The notes beneath the pieces were generated by a model. That model had not been told where the DNA came from and made no database searches. It was given only the letters and a program-made list of their open reading frames with translations. This document shows, one piece after another, positions 26,584 to 33,896 of a DNA stretch of 64,000 nucleotides (position 1 is its first letter; each line of letters begins with the position of its first letter). The translations under genes were made by a program, and so were the position numbers. Origin of the DNA: Microbacterium sp. LWO14-1.2 (lineage in GTDB: Bacteria; Actinomycetota; Actinomycetes; Actinomycetales; Microbacteriaceae). The stretch is from NCBI RefSeq assembly GCF_038397715.1, contig NZ_CP151633.1, positions 1,550,001 through 1,614,000 of the forward strand, in the 5' to 3' direction.

Positions 26584-27404
26584 CCGCCCGCATCGCCGTG
26601 ATCACGCCGGCGTCCGAGAACAGGCTCGCCCACCTGCACCGCCAGCGTCGCTTCCTCCGCGAGGTCTCGTCGCCGGAGCACGAGGTCGTGCGTATCGAAG
26701 CCTGGCTCGACGAGTCGGAGCCGCCCGCGTTCGACGGCGCCGTGCACGTGCACGTCCCGCCGGGGCGCGACGGCATGAGGGTCGGGGCCGCGCGCAACGC
26801 GGCCGCCGAGGTCGCACTCGCCGGGGGCGCCGACCTGCTCCTGTTCCTCGACGTCGACTGCCTGCCGGGGCCCGACCTCCTCGACGGGTACGTCGCGGCC
26901 TCGCACTCGCACCCCGACGGTCTGCTCTGCGGACCGGTCACCTACCTCGAGAGCGTGCAGCGGCCGTCGTCCCCCGACGACCTCGCGGCGGCGACGAACC
27001 CGCATCCGGTGCGTCCGGATCCTGCGACCGGGACCATCGAGACCGCCGGCTTCGCCGAGTACGACCTGTTCTGGTCGCTCTCCTTCGCCGTCACGCCCAC
27101 CACCTGGGGGCGGCTGGGCGGGTTCGACGAGCGGTACGAGGGCTACGGCGCGGAGGACACGGATCTCGGCCGTCGCGCACGATCGCTCGGCATCCCGCTG
27201 CACTGGGTCGGCGGAGCGCACGCGTACCACCAGTGGCACCCCGCGGGCACCCCGCCGTGGCGTCATCTCGACGACATTCTCCGCAACGGCGCCCTGTTCG
27301 CCGAGCGCTGGGGCGAGTGGCCGATGGGCGGCTGGATCGACGAGTTCGTCGCCGCGGGCGCCGTCGAGGAGCACGCGGGCGGGTACCGCCGCACGACGGT
27401 CTGA
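26580..27404 (+). CDS. Glycosyltransferase family 2 (galactosyltransferase-like)
   Basis: 274 residues from the ATG at 26580, overlapping the preceding stop. GT-A features are RVGAARNAAAEVAL, the metal-site LFLDVDCLPG near residue 92, and GGFDERYEGYGAEDTDLGRRA near residue 183. The C-terminal HQWHP motif is shared with sugar transferases acting after a GGFDE loop. Last gene of the plus arm; a perfect palindromic terminator follows two bases after its stop. Confidence 0.9.
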   Translation: MTARIAVITPASENRLAHLHRQRRFLREVSSPEHEVVRIEAWLDESEPPAFDGAVHVHVPPGRDGMRVGAARNAAAEVALAGGADLLLFLDVDCLPGPDLLDGYVAASHSHPDGLLCGPVTYLESVQRPSSPDDLAAATNPHPVRPDPATGTIETAGFAEYDLFWSLSFAVTPTTWGRLGGFDERYEGYGAEDTDLGRRARSLGIPLHWVGGAHAYHQWHPAGTPPWRHLDDILRNGALFAERWGEWPMGGWIDEFVAAGAVEEHAGGYRRTTV

Positions 27405-27405
27405 C

Positions 27406-27435
27406 CGGTGGGGGATGCCGCGGCATCCCCCACCG
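27406..27435. terminator. Perfect 30-bp palindrome, bidirectional terminator
   Basis: CGGTGGGGGATGCCG (27406-27420) is followed directly by its exact inverse (27421-27435). It lies between two convergent operons, one base after the glycosyltransferase stop and five bases before the GMC stop. Confidence 0.8.
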
Positions 27436-27440
27436 CCGGG

Positions 27441-28988
27441 TCACCGCGCCGCGAGCATCCGATCCGCGGTGCGCAGCGACAGCGCCATCTGGGTGAGCCC
27501 GGGATTCGCGGCCAGCGCGCTGGGGAACGTCGAGTTGTCGCACACCCAGAGGTTGTCGATGTCGTGCGAGCGCCCATCGCCGTCGACCACGCCGTCGTCG
27601 GGGTCGACGCTCATGCGGCAGGTCCCGAGGGTGTGGGCGGTGCGCGCGAGCACCCGCGTGCTGCGAGCCCCCGCCGCCTCGAGGATCGCGGTCATCGTGC
27701 GCACCGCGTGCTGGTCGAGCGCCTTCTCGTTGGCCCCCTGCGTGAACGAGATGCTCGCGCGGGGCAGGCCCCACTCGTCCTCCTCCGACGACAGCTCCAG
27801 CAGATTGTCGTCCGACGGCAGGCACTCGGCGTTCATGCCGATGCCGGCGCTGTAGCGCGAGACCTCCAGGTCGGCCATGAGCTCCGGCCCCCAGAGACCG
27901 CCGCCGCGCACGAGGGTCGTGGCATACGTGAACGGCATGACTCCGAGGCTCTGCAGCAGGTATCCGCCGGCGAAGTCCGCGTCGTCCGGGCGCAGGAAGT
28001 CCTCGGTGATGAGGGCCGACGGATAGCCGCGGTAGCCGCGGATCTGCTCGTCGAAGCGCCCCCACACCTGCACGGCGCCGTGGGCGAGGAAGTTCCGGCC
28101 GACCTGGCCGCTGGAGTTGGCGATGCCGTTGTGCAGCAGCAGCCGAGGTGTCTCGATGCCGCCGCCCGCGAGCACCAGCGCCGCGCAGCGCTGCCGGTGG
28201 TCGGCGCCGTCCTTGCGGTAGACGACGGCGGTGACCCGACCGCGCGCATCGCGTTCGATCGTGTGCACGACGGCATCCGGCCTGATCTCCGCGCCGGCTG
28301 CGACGGCGGCGGGCAGGTAGGTGATCGCCGTGGTGGCCTTCGCGCCGTGCCGCTCGCCCTGGTGGATCGAGCCGACGTTCGTCGTCGCATGCCGCAGTCC
28401 GTGGTGCGGCTGGTGCCGGTCGCGGGTGATGATCGCGGCGGGCGCATCAGCCGAGCGGATGCCGAGCGCTGCCGTGCCGACGGCCATGAGGTCGGCCGGG
28501 GCGTTGCGCTGCGGCGGCTCGTACAGATACGACCGCGACGGGTCCCACGGGTAGGGGGTGGGTCCGGAGACGCCGATGTACGCCTCGACCTCCGCCACGT
28601 AGCGGGTGAGTTCGGCATGGTCGACGGGCCAGTCGCGGCCGACGCCCGTCTCGGTGCGCAGCCGCAGGTCGCGTTCGTCGGGTCGGGGTGTGAACGCCCC
28701 CCAGTGCACGGTGCCGCCGCCGACTCCGAAGCCGCTGTTGTTGGGGCCGAACGCGGTCGGGGCGTCGCCGCCGCTGAAGCGGCTCGACATCCAGTTGATC
28801 GCCGTCGCGTCGATCTCGTCTGGGGTGTAGTCGGCGGGGTCGTGGTTCGGTCCGGCTTCGAGGGCCACGACGCGCAGGCCGTGCTCGGCCAGTCGGGCCA
28901 GCAGCGGCGCGCCACCGGCTCCGGTGCCGACGACGACCACGTCGACCACCTCGTCGAGCGGGTGGGTCCTCATCGCGTCGAGGTTCAC
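27441..28988 (-). CDS. GMC-family FAD oxidoreductase
   Basis: 515 residues from the GTG at 28988 (GTGA overlap with the upstream gene). The FAD Rossmann motif VVVVGTGAGGAPLLARLAE (about 18-36), the mid-protein GVGGGTVHWGA and the GMC C-terminal domain with HTLGTCRMS and DNLWVCDNSTFP are present. The group resembles the catalytic subunit of gluconate/sorbitol-type dehydrogenases, which need a small subunit 3; a subunit-3 domain is fused to the product of the upstream gene. The substrate is probably a polyol, sugar acid or alcohol. Confidence 0.9.
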   Translation of the reverse strand: MNLDAMRTHPLDEVVDVVVVGTGAGGAPLLARLAEHGLRVVALEAGPNHDPADYTPDEIDATAINWMSSRFSGGDAPTAFGPNNSGFGVGGGTVHWGAFTPRPDERDLRLRTETGVGRDWPVDHAELTRYVAEVEAYIGVSGPTPYPWDPSRSYLYEPPQRNAPADLMAVGTAALGIRSADAPAAIITRDRHQPHHGLRHATTNVGSIHQGERHGAKATTAITYLPAAVAAGAEIRPDAVVHTIERDARGRVTAVVYRKDGADHRQRCAALVLAGGGIETPRLLLHNGIANSSGQVGRNFLAHGAVQVWGRFDEQIRGYRGYPSALITEDFLRPDDADFAGGYLLQSLGVMPFTYATTLVRGGGLWGPELMADLEVSRYSAGIGMNAECLPSDDNLLELSSEEDEWGLPRASISFTQGANEKALDQHAVRTMTAILEAAGARSTRVLARTAHTLGTCRMSVDPDDGVVDGDGRSHDIDNLWVCDNSTFPSALAANPGLTQMALSLRTADRMLAAR

Positions 28989-30394
28989 GCGGCATCCTCC
29001 TTCGTCGCGCCCGGAGTGACATCGGGTGTCGTGCTGACGCCCAGGTCGGAGGGCTCCCAGTCGTCCCGCGCACCGGCCGCAAGGTCGCGGTAGCCGGCGA
29101 AGTCGACGTCTTCCGCGCCGGTCGCGAATCCGTCGTAGCCGACCCGCGCCAGCGAGGCCGGGTGTGTGAGCCACTCCCGCGCGACGTCGACCCGCAGATC
29201 TTCGAACCAGCGCCTCAGGTCGTCGGCTGTCAGCCGCCCCCCGGTCTCGCTCGTGCCGTCGATGACGTCGCGGATGAGCGCATCCTGCTCGTCGGTCGCC
29301 TCCGGCCAGACGGTCGCGAGTGCGTCCAGACCCTCCTGGTACGCCTCGTCGTCGGAGAGGGCTCCCGCCGGTCGCCACCCGTCGCCTCCCCCGGCCGCCA
29401 GGTCGGAGTCGACGCGCGCCGCGAGATCGATGCGTCCGCCGTCCGGCTGCGGCACGAGACGGTCGGCGATGCGGCGGAGCAGGTCCAGCTGCGCCGGGCT
29501 CAGGACGCGCGGACGGTACCGCGGATCGTCGGGCAGCGCTCGGCGGGCCAGTGCACTGCGCACCTTCGGCGTCGTGCGCGCCGAGGCGATGACGAGTCCC
29601 CACTCGTGCGGCACGAGCGCGCTGTGCGCGGAGGCCTCGTCCCACAGCTCACCGAGCGCACGGGCGACCTCGGCCGGACGCTCGTACGAGAGCAGGTGCC
29701 CTGCCCCGGGCAGCGTCACGAACCGGGCACGGGGGTAGACGTCGGACAGCAGCTCCGGCTGCGCGTCGGCGCCGAGCAGGTCGTCCTGATCCCCACCGAG
29801 CACGGTGCACGGCAGGTAGAGGATGCCGATGCCGGCCGACACGTCTTCGACGCTGCCCTGCTCGAGCCAGCGCCGCCACGCGACCGGTGACATCGCCCGC
29901 ACGGATTCCACGACCGAAGCCTGGAACTCGGCGGGCAACGGCGCTCCGACGTTGTCGTCGACGAAGGTGCGGGCGTCGGCGCCGGAGATCGGTCCGTCGT
30001 CGACCCAGGAGAGCATCTCGTGCCGCTTCGAGTCGGGCATGGGCTCGGGCGTCGGCGGTGACGGCGCGAGCAGCACCACGCCCATCAGCCCGAACAGCGG
30101 TGCGCTGCCGTCGCGCACGCGCGCGGCGATCCCCGCCGCGATCTTCCCGCCCATGCTGTGCGCGCACAGGACCCACGGCCCGCCGTCGGCGCGCGCCGCG
30201 ATGGCCGCGACCGCGGCATCCACCTGCGCCGTCACCGATCCGTCCGGGGCGTCGGGCGCGTCGCCCTGCCCCGGCAGCTCGATCGCGATCACGCGGAAGC
30301 GCGCGTCGAGTTCGCGTGCCACCGGGACGACGGCCGAGGCGTCGAGCCCGAGGCCGGGGAGGAAGACGACCGTGCACTCCGCCGCGACGGTCAC
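28985..30394 (-). CDS. Alpha/beta hydrolase fused to a gluconate 2-dehydrogenase subunit 3 domain
   Basis: 469 residues with two parts. Residues 1-255 form an alpha/beta hydrolase with Ser80 in CAHSMGG, an acid near Asp202 and His233 in GAGHLL. Residues about 298-440 (LSPAQLDLLRRIADRLVP onward) match the gluconate 2-dehydrogenase subunit 3 type, normally a separate small protein that partners a GMC flavoprotein. The GMC partner is the next gene. Both junctions are 4-bp overlaps, and there is no sign of frameshift between the two parts. The fusion suggests that an ester or lactone is handled together with an oxidation step. Confidence 0.85.
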   Translation of the reverse strand: MTVAAECTVVFLPGLGLDASAVVPVARELDARFRVIAIELPGQGDAPDAPDGSVTAQVDAAVAAIAARADGGPWVLCAHSMGGKIAAGIAARVRDGSAPLFGLMGVVLLAPSPPTPEPMPDSKRHEMLSWVDDGPISGADARTFVDDNVGAPLPAEFQASVVESVRAMSPVAWRRWLEQGSVEDVSAGIGILYLPCTVLGGDQDDLLGADAQPELLSDVYPRARFVTLPGAGHLLSYERPAEVARALGELWDEASAHSALVPHEWGLVIASARTTPKVRSALARRALPDDPRYRPRVLSPAQLDLLRRIADRLVPQPDGGRIDLAARVDSDLAAGGGDGWRPAGALSDDEAYQEGLDALATVWPEATDEQDALIRDVIDGTSETGGRLTADDLRRWFEDLRVDVAREWLTHPASLARVGYDGFATGAEDVDFAGYRDLAAGARDDWEPSDLGVSTTPDVTPGATKEDAA

Positions 30395-31290
30395 GGGGTG
30401 ACCATGCCGCCGTTGACGTTGAGCGTGGCGCCCGAGACGTAGCCGGACTCCGCCGACGCGAGGAACACGAAGGCCGGCGCGAGCTCGGCCGGCTGACCCG
30501 CGCGCTGGTAGGTGTTCTCGTCATCGAAGTTCTGCATCTGCTCGTCGGAGACGCCGTCCGACACCTGCAGCGCGGTCCACACCGGACCGGGAGCGACCAC
30601 GTTCACGCGGATGCCGCGCGAGGCGAGTTGCAGCGCGAGACCCTTCGAGAGGTTATTGATCGCCGCCTTGGTCGCCGCGTAGTCGATGCGGTCGGGAGAC
30701 GGCTTGTACGCTTCGAGCGACGCGGTGTTGACGATGCTCGCCCCCTCGCCGAGGTGTGCGAGCGCCGCCTTGGTGATCCAGAAGTTCGCGAAGACGTTGG
30801 TGCGGAAGGTCTCCTCGAACTGCTCGTCGCTGAGGTCCTCGACCCGGTCGACGGCGATCTGCTTGCCGGCGTTGTTCACGAGCACGTCCAGACCGCCGAG
30901 GAACTCGACGGCCTCCGACACGAGACGCCGGCACTGCTCGGCCTGGGAGATGTCGGCGACGACGGCGCGTCCCCGCTGGCCGGCGTCCTCGATGAGGGAC
31001 AGCACATGCGCGGCATCCTCCTCCTCGCCCGGCAGGTGGGCGATCACGACGTCTGCGCCCTCGCGCGCGAACGCGATCGCCGCGGCAGCGCCGATGCCGG
31101 AGTCGCCGCCGGTGATGAGCGCCCTGCGCCCGGCCAGGCGGCCGGTACCCCGATAGGTGGCCTCGCCGAGATCGGGGACGGGCGTCATCTTCGCCTGCAC
31201 CCCCGGCTCCGGCTGATGTTGCACGGGCGGTTCCACGCGCTCGTACTGGGTGACGGGATTGACCTTGTCGTACTGATCGCGCTGCGGCAT
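30391..31290 (-). CDS. SDR-family NAD(P)-dependent oxidoreductase (YghA/YdaD-like)
   Basis: 299 residues. A 45-residue N-terminal extension (PVQHQPEPGVQAKMTPVPD) precedes the Rossmann fold, as in the YghA/general-stress SDR group. TGGDSGIG (about 60-67), NNAG near 140, catalytic Ser in NTASLEAY and YAATK are present. GTGA overlap links it to the fusion gene. Its start codon lies at the edge of a 104-bp direct repeat that carries a copy of the acyltransferase 3' end, so it probably once followed that gene by nine bases. Confidence 0.93.
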   Translation of the reverse strand: MPQRDQYDKVNPVTQYERVEPPVQHQPEPGVQAKMTPVPDLGEATYRGTGRLAGRRALITGGDSGIGAAAAIAFAREGADVVIAHLPGEEEDAAHVLSLIEDAGQRGRAVVADISQAEQCRRLVSEAVEFLGGLDVLVNNAGKQIAVDRVEDLSDEQFEETFRTNVFANFWITKAALAHLGEGASIVNTASLEAYKPSPDRIDYAATKAAINNLSKGLALQLASRGIRVNVVAPGPVWTALQVSDGVSDEQMQNFDDENTYQRAGQPAELAPAFVFLASAESGYVSGATLNVNGGMVTP

Positions 31291-31392
31291 GCGACCACGC
31301 TAGGAGGAAGAGGCACTCGGTTTCGCGGGCTTGCTTTTCCGACTCGAAAGATGCAGTCGAATGGATCGGGCGCGGTCGAACAGGGGCAGCGG
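31289..31392. repeat. 104-bp direct repeat, copy 1 (displaced acyltransferase 3' end)
   Basis: Identical to 31853-31956 except at 31386 (G here, A at 31950). It begins in the SDR start codon and carries the last codons of the acyltransferase frame, including its TAG, but no upstream coding part. With copy 2 it brackets a 564-bp unit. Confidence 0.95.
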
Positions 31393-31409
31393 CCCCCGCG
31401 TCGCTACCC

Positions 31410-31431
31410 CTGTCCCCCGAAGGGGGGACAG
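31410..31431. repeat. Hairpin with 9-bp arms and GAAG loop
   Basis: CTGTCCCCC (31410-31418) pairs exactly with GGGGGACAG (31423-31431), four-base loop. It lies in the inserted segment upstream of the leader peptide. It could be a terminator or attenuator; no T run follows. Confidence 0.55.
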
Positions 31432-31493
31432 CGGTGGCACTCGCTAGTCCCCTAGTTTTGACGGTGGCCTCGCGGCCGGACTGGAGGAACGTC

Positions 31494-31517
31494 ATGTTCA
31501 TCAGAGGAATGAAATGA
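31494..31517 (+). CDS. Seven-residue leader peptide MFIRGMK
   Basis: ATG at 31494 follows a strong GGAGG site and is read for seven codons to a TGA whose first bases overlap the ATG of the next gene (ATGA, 31514-31517). The arrangement implies translational coupling of leader and membrane-protein gene. Too short for homology; support rests on the ribosome site and the exact overlap. Confidence 0.55.
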   Translation: MFIRGMK

Positions 31518-31744
31518 GGACTTTCGCCTGGAGTCTTTTCTCCGCTGGGATCGCTTTGATCATCGCTTTCGCGATCCTGATCTTCGAGAGCGGAATCATC
31601 GCTGATGCCACGGGAGGCGTCGGTTCCATGACCCCCGGTCAAGCCTTTGTCGGCCTTGGCGGTGGAACGTTGATCCTCGGGGGGATTGCTCTCCTCGTTA
31701 CCGCAACCCGCCGCTCTAAGGGCCAGGCGCGGCCCGCACGCTGA
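31514..31744 (+). CDS. Small two-helix membrane protein in the inserted segment
   Basis: 76 residues. Helices at about 7-29 (FSAGIALIIAFAILIF) and 46-64 (FVGLGGGTLILGGIALLV) are joined by a short loop, and a basic tail follows. An AGAGGA site lies inside the overlapping leader. Codon use is less GC-biased than its neighbours (CTT, ATC, TTG and TCT are frequent), suggesting transfer. No function is recognised. It is the only gene in the 564-bp insertion and points against the surrounding operon. Confidence 0.75.
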   Translation: MRTFAWSLFSAGIALIIAFAILIFESGIIADATGGVGSMTPGQAFVGLGGGTLILGGIALLVTATRRSKGQARPAR

Positions 31745-31760
31745 ACGCCGGTTCGACGCT

Positions 31761-31807
31761 GTTACGCGAAGGAGGGCTCCGCCGCAGATGAGCTCTCCTC
31801 GCGTAAC
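31761..31807 (+). terminator. Terminator of the inserted membrane-protein gene
   Basis: GTTACGCGA (31761-31769) pairs with TCGCGTAAC (31799-31807). The stem continues imperfectly through AGGAG/CTCCT and GGCTC/GAGCT pairings. It lies 17 bp after the stop. Confidence 0.75.
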
Positions 31808-31852
31808 ACATGACTCGCGCGTACGTCTTGAATCCGCACCACGCTAGGAGGA

Positions 31853-31956
31853 ATGCGACCACGCTAGGAGGAAGAGGCACTCGGTTTCGCGGGCTTGCTT
31901 TTCCGACTCGAAAGATGCAGTCGAATGGATCGGGCGCGGTCGAACAGGGACAGCGG
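31853..31956. repeat. 104-bp direct repeat, copy 2 (functional acyltransferase 3' end)
   Basis: This copy supplies the last 30 codons and stop of the acyltransferase gene. An extra partial copy of its end (CCACGCTAGGAGGAA) sits at 31839. Offset from copy 1 is 564 bp. Confidence 0.95.
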
Positions 31957-32943
31957 GTCGAACAGCATCCCCAATCCGCACCGTACGAGGAGGGCGTGCA
32001 GCGCGAGGCAGATGACGATGACGACAGCGGTGAGCACGACGGGCCCGATGGCCTCGACCACGGGGTCGACCCGCCACCCGGCGGTCCGCAGGCCCGCGTC
32101 GAGGAGCGCGAGCGGGATCATGTGCAGCACGTAGATCGGCAGCGTCCTGCGGCCGATCCACCGCAGCGGTCGGGCGAGCGGCGCCGCACTCCGGTCGACG
32201 AGCGCGCACACGGCGACCCCGCACGCCACGGCCACGGCGCCGAGCAGCGGCCACACCCCCGGCCACTGCCGCATCCCCAGCACACCGACCACGGCCGCCG
32301 CCCCGAGGTACAGCAGGCCGAGACCCACCGCGCGCACGGGATCGGATGCCGCGGCGAACCGCTCGATCCCCTCGCGAAGCCGCAATCCGGCGAGGAAGAA
32401 GAGCAGGTTCTGCGCGACCTGCCACAGGTTGCCCAGGTCGGGGATGACGCCTGCGGCGGCCACCGCCGACACCGCGAACGCCACCGGCAGCACGACCGCC
32501 GTCGACACGTCGCGGGTGAGCCGCGCCACGGCGAGGTAGGCGGCGAGCGCGAGCAGGTACCAGAGGTTCGTCGGACTGATCGTCAGTTGCGCGAGCAGCT
32601 CCCATCCGGTCTCGGCCCTGGCCGTGTCGAAGTCGGGCGTGAGCGCGAGCACGGCGGTCTGGATGAGCACCCAGATCACGTACACCGCCAGCAGCCGGCC
32701 CGCCCGGCGTCGCCACGACGACCCGTCGGCGGCCAGCACGGCACGCCCCGCGAACATCCCCGAGATCAGGAAGAACAGCGGCATGCGCAACGGCAGCAGC
32801 TGGGCGTTCACCGTGGCCCACACGTCGGTCACGGTGCCGGCGCCCGGCATCCCGACCGCGTGCTTGGTGACGACGTGCCACAGCACGACGAGGATGATGC
32901 AGACGCCCTTCGCGACGTCCGGCCAGCCGACCCGCGCGCTCAC
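31864..32943 (-). CDS. Acyltransferase-3 family membrane protein (VanT membrane-domain-like)
   Basis: 359 residues from the GTG at 32943 (GTGA overlap with ddl). It has about ten membrane helices. It opens VGWPDVAKGVCIILVVLWHV, the conserved His-containing first helix of acyltransferase-3 (OafA/YeiB-like) proteins, with FFLISGMFAGR following. In serine racemases of the VanT type such a domain is fused to an alanine-racemase domain; here the racemase is a separate gene two positions upstream in the same operon. Its last 30 codons lie in the 104-bp repeat. Confidence 0.85.
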   Translation of the reverse strand: MSARVGWPDVAKGVCIILVVLWHVVTKHAVGMPGAGTVTDVWATVNAQLLPLRMPLFFLISGMFAGRAVLAADGSSWRRRAGRLLAVYVIWVLIQTAVLALTPDFDTARAETGWELLAQLTISPTNLWYLLALAAYLAVARLTRDVSTAVVLPVAFAVSAVAAAGVIPDLGNLWQVAQNLLFFLAGLRLREGIERFAAASDPVRAVGLGLLYLGAAAVVGVLGMRQWPGVWPLLGAVAVACGVAVCALVDRSAAPLARPLRWIGRRTLPIYVLHMIPLALLDAGLRTAGWRVDPVVEAIGPVVLTAVVIVICLALHALLVRCGLGMLFDPLSLFDRARSIRLHLSSRKSKPAKPSASSS

Positions 32944-33896
32944 CGGCCCGGCACCTCGGCGGCGCGCACGAGGCGTTCCACCAGGTCGGGGTAGGAGACG
33001 TCGGCGGCGGCGAACATCCGCGGGACCTGGGATGCGGCGGTGAGGCCCGGCATCGTGTTGACCTCGTTCAGCACCGGCCCGTCGGCGGTGAGGAAGAAGT
33101 CCATGCGCGCGACACCCGCGCAGCCGAGGGCATCGAACATGGTCAGCGCCGCCCTCGTGAGCCCCGTGTGCTCGGCCGTCGTGAGAGCGGCGGGCACCGT
33201 GAAGCGCGCCGTGCCGTCGTACTTCGTCGCGGTGTCGAACAGACCGGTCGTCTCGATCTCGAGCGGCGGAGCCGCCCACCGCACACCGCCCGCCTCCCGG
33301 ATCACGGCCACGTCGATCTCGCGCCCCCGCACGACCTCCTCGACGAGCACCCTCCGGTCGTAACGCGCCGCCTCGCGCAGCGCCGCCGCGAGCCCTCCTT
33401 CCTCGCGCACGAGCCCGACGCCGTAGCTCGATCCGCTCGACACGGGCTTCACGACGACCGGGCCGTCGAACTCGGCATCCCCCAGGTCGGCGGCGTCGAC
33501 GACCCGGCCGCGCGCGATCCGCAGACCGGCCGCCTGGGCGGTGAGCTTCGTGGCCCATTTGTCCATGCCGATCGCCCCGGCGCGCAGACCGGAGCCGACC
33601 ACCCGCACCCCCGCGAGGGCGCACAGCGCGGCGAGCGCCCCGTCTTCCCCGAGCGGGCCGTGCACGGCGGGGAACACCAAGTCGGCGTCGCCGAGCAGCG
33701 CCAGTGCGGCGGCCAGTGAGGCCGCCGCATCCGCTCCCTCCGCGAGCCTCGGCACCTGCCACACCCCCTCCCGGGAGATCGTCACCTCGCTCACCGCGTG
33801 CCCGCGCGACCGCAGCGCCTCCGCCACCGCGGCGGCCGAGGCGAGCGACACCGCATGCTCGGCGTTCTGTCCCCCTCCGATCACCAGCACCCTCAT
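32940..33896 (-). CDS. ddl: D-alanine--D-alanine (or D-Ala-D-Ser type) ligase
   Basis: 318 residues from the ATG at 33896, which overlaps the racemase stop (ATGA). It is an ATP-grasp ligase with Glu13 (NAEHAVSLAS), VVKPVSSGSSYG near 148-159, Arg264/Asp266 (VARMDFF) and the metal-site NEVNTMPG (277-284). The omega-loop has Lys225-Tyr226 (TKYDG), as in D-Ala-D-Ala ligases and unlike the His-containing loop of VanA-type D-lactate ligases. It is short for a Ddl (usually 340-360 residues). The context (VanY-like, racemase, VanRS-like) suggests a specialised second ligase; substrate preference cannot be settled here. Confidence 0.9.
   Translation of the reverse strand: MRVLVIGGGQNAEHAVSLASAAAVAEALRSRGHAVSEVTISREGVWQVPRLAEGADAAASLAAALALLGDADLVFPAVHGPLGEDGALAALCALAGVRVVGSGLRAGAIGMDKWATKLTAQAAGLRIARGRVVDAADLGDAEFDGPVVVKPVSSGSSYGVGLVREEGGLAAALREAARYDRRVLVEEVVRGREIDVAVIREAGGVRWAAPPLEIETTGLFDTATKYDGTARFTVPAALTTAEHTGLTRAALTMFDALGCAGVARMDFFLTADGPVLNEVNTMPGLTAASQVPRMFAAADVSYPDLVERLVRAAEVPGR

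Noticed and set aside
31393..31852. Insertion core considered as a prophage or integrative plasmid
   Set aside because: No integrase, replication or structural gene, and only 460 bp. It could at most be a satellite or remnant.
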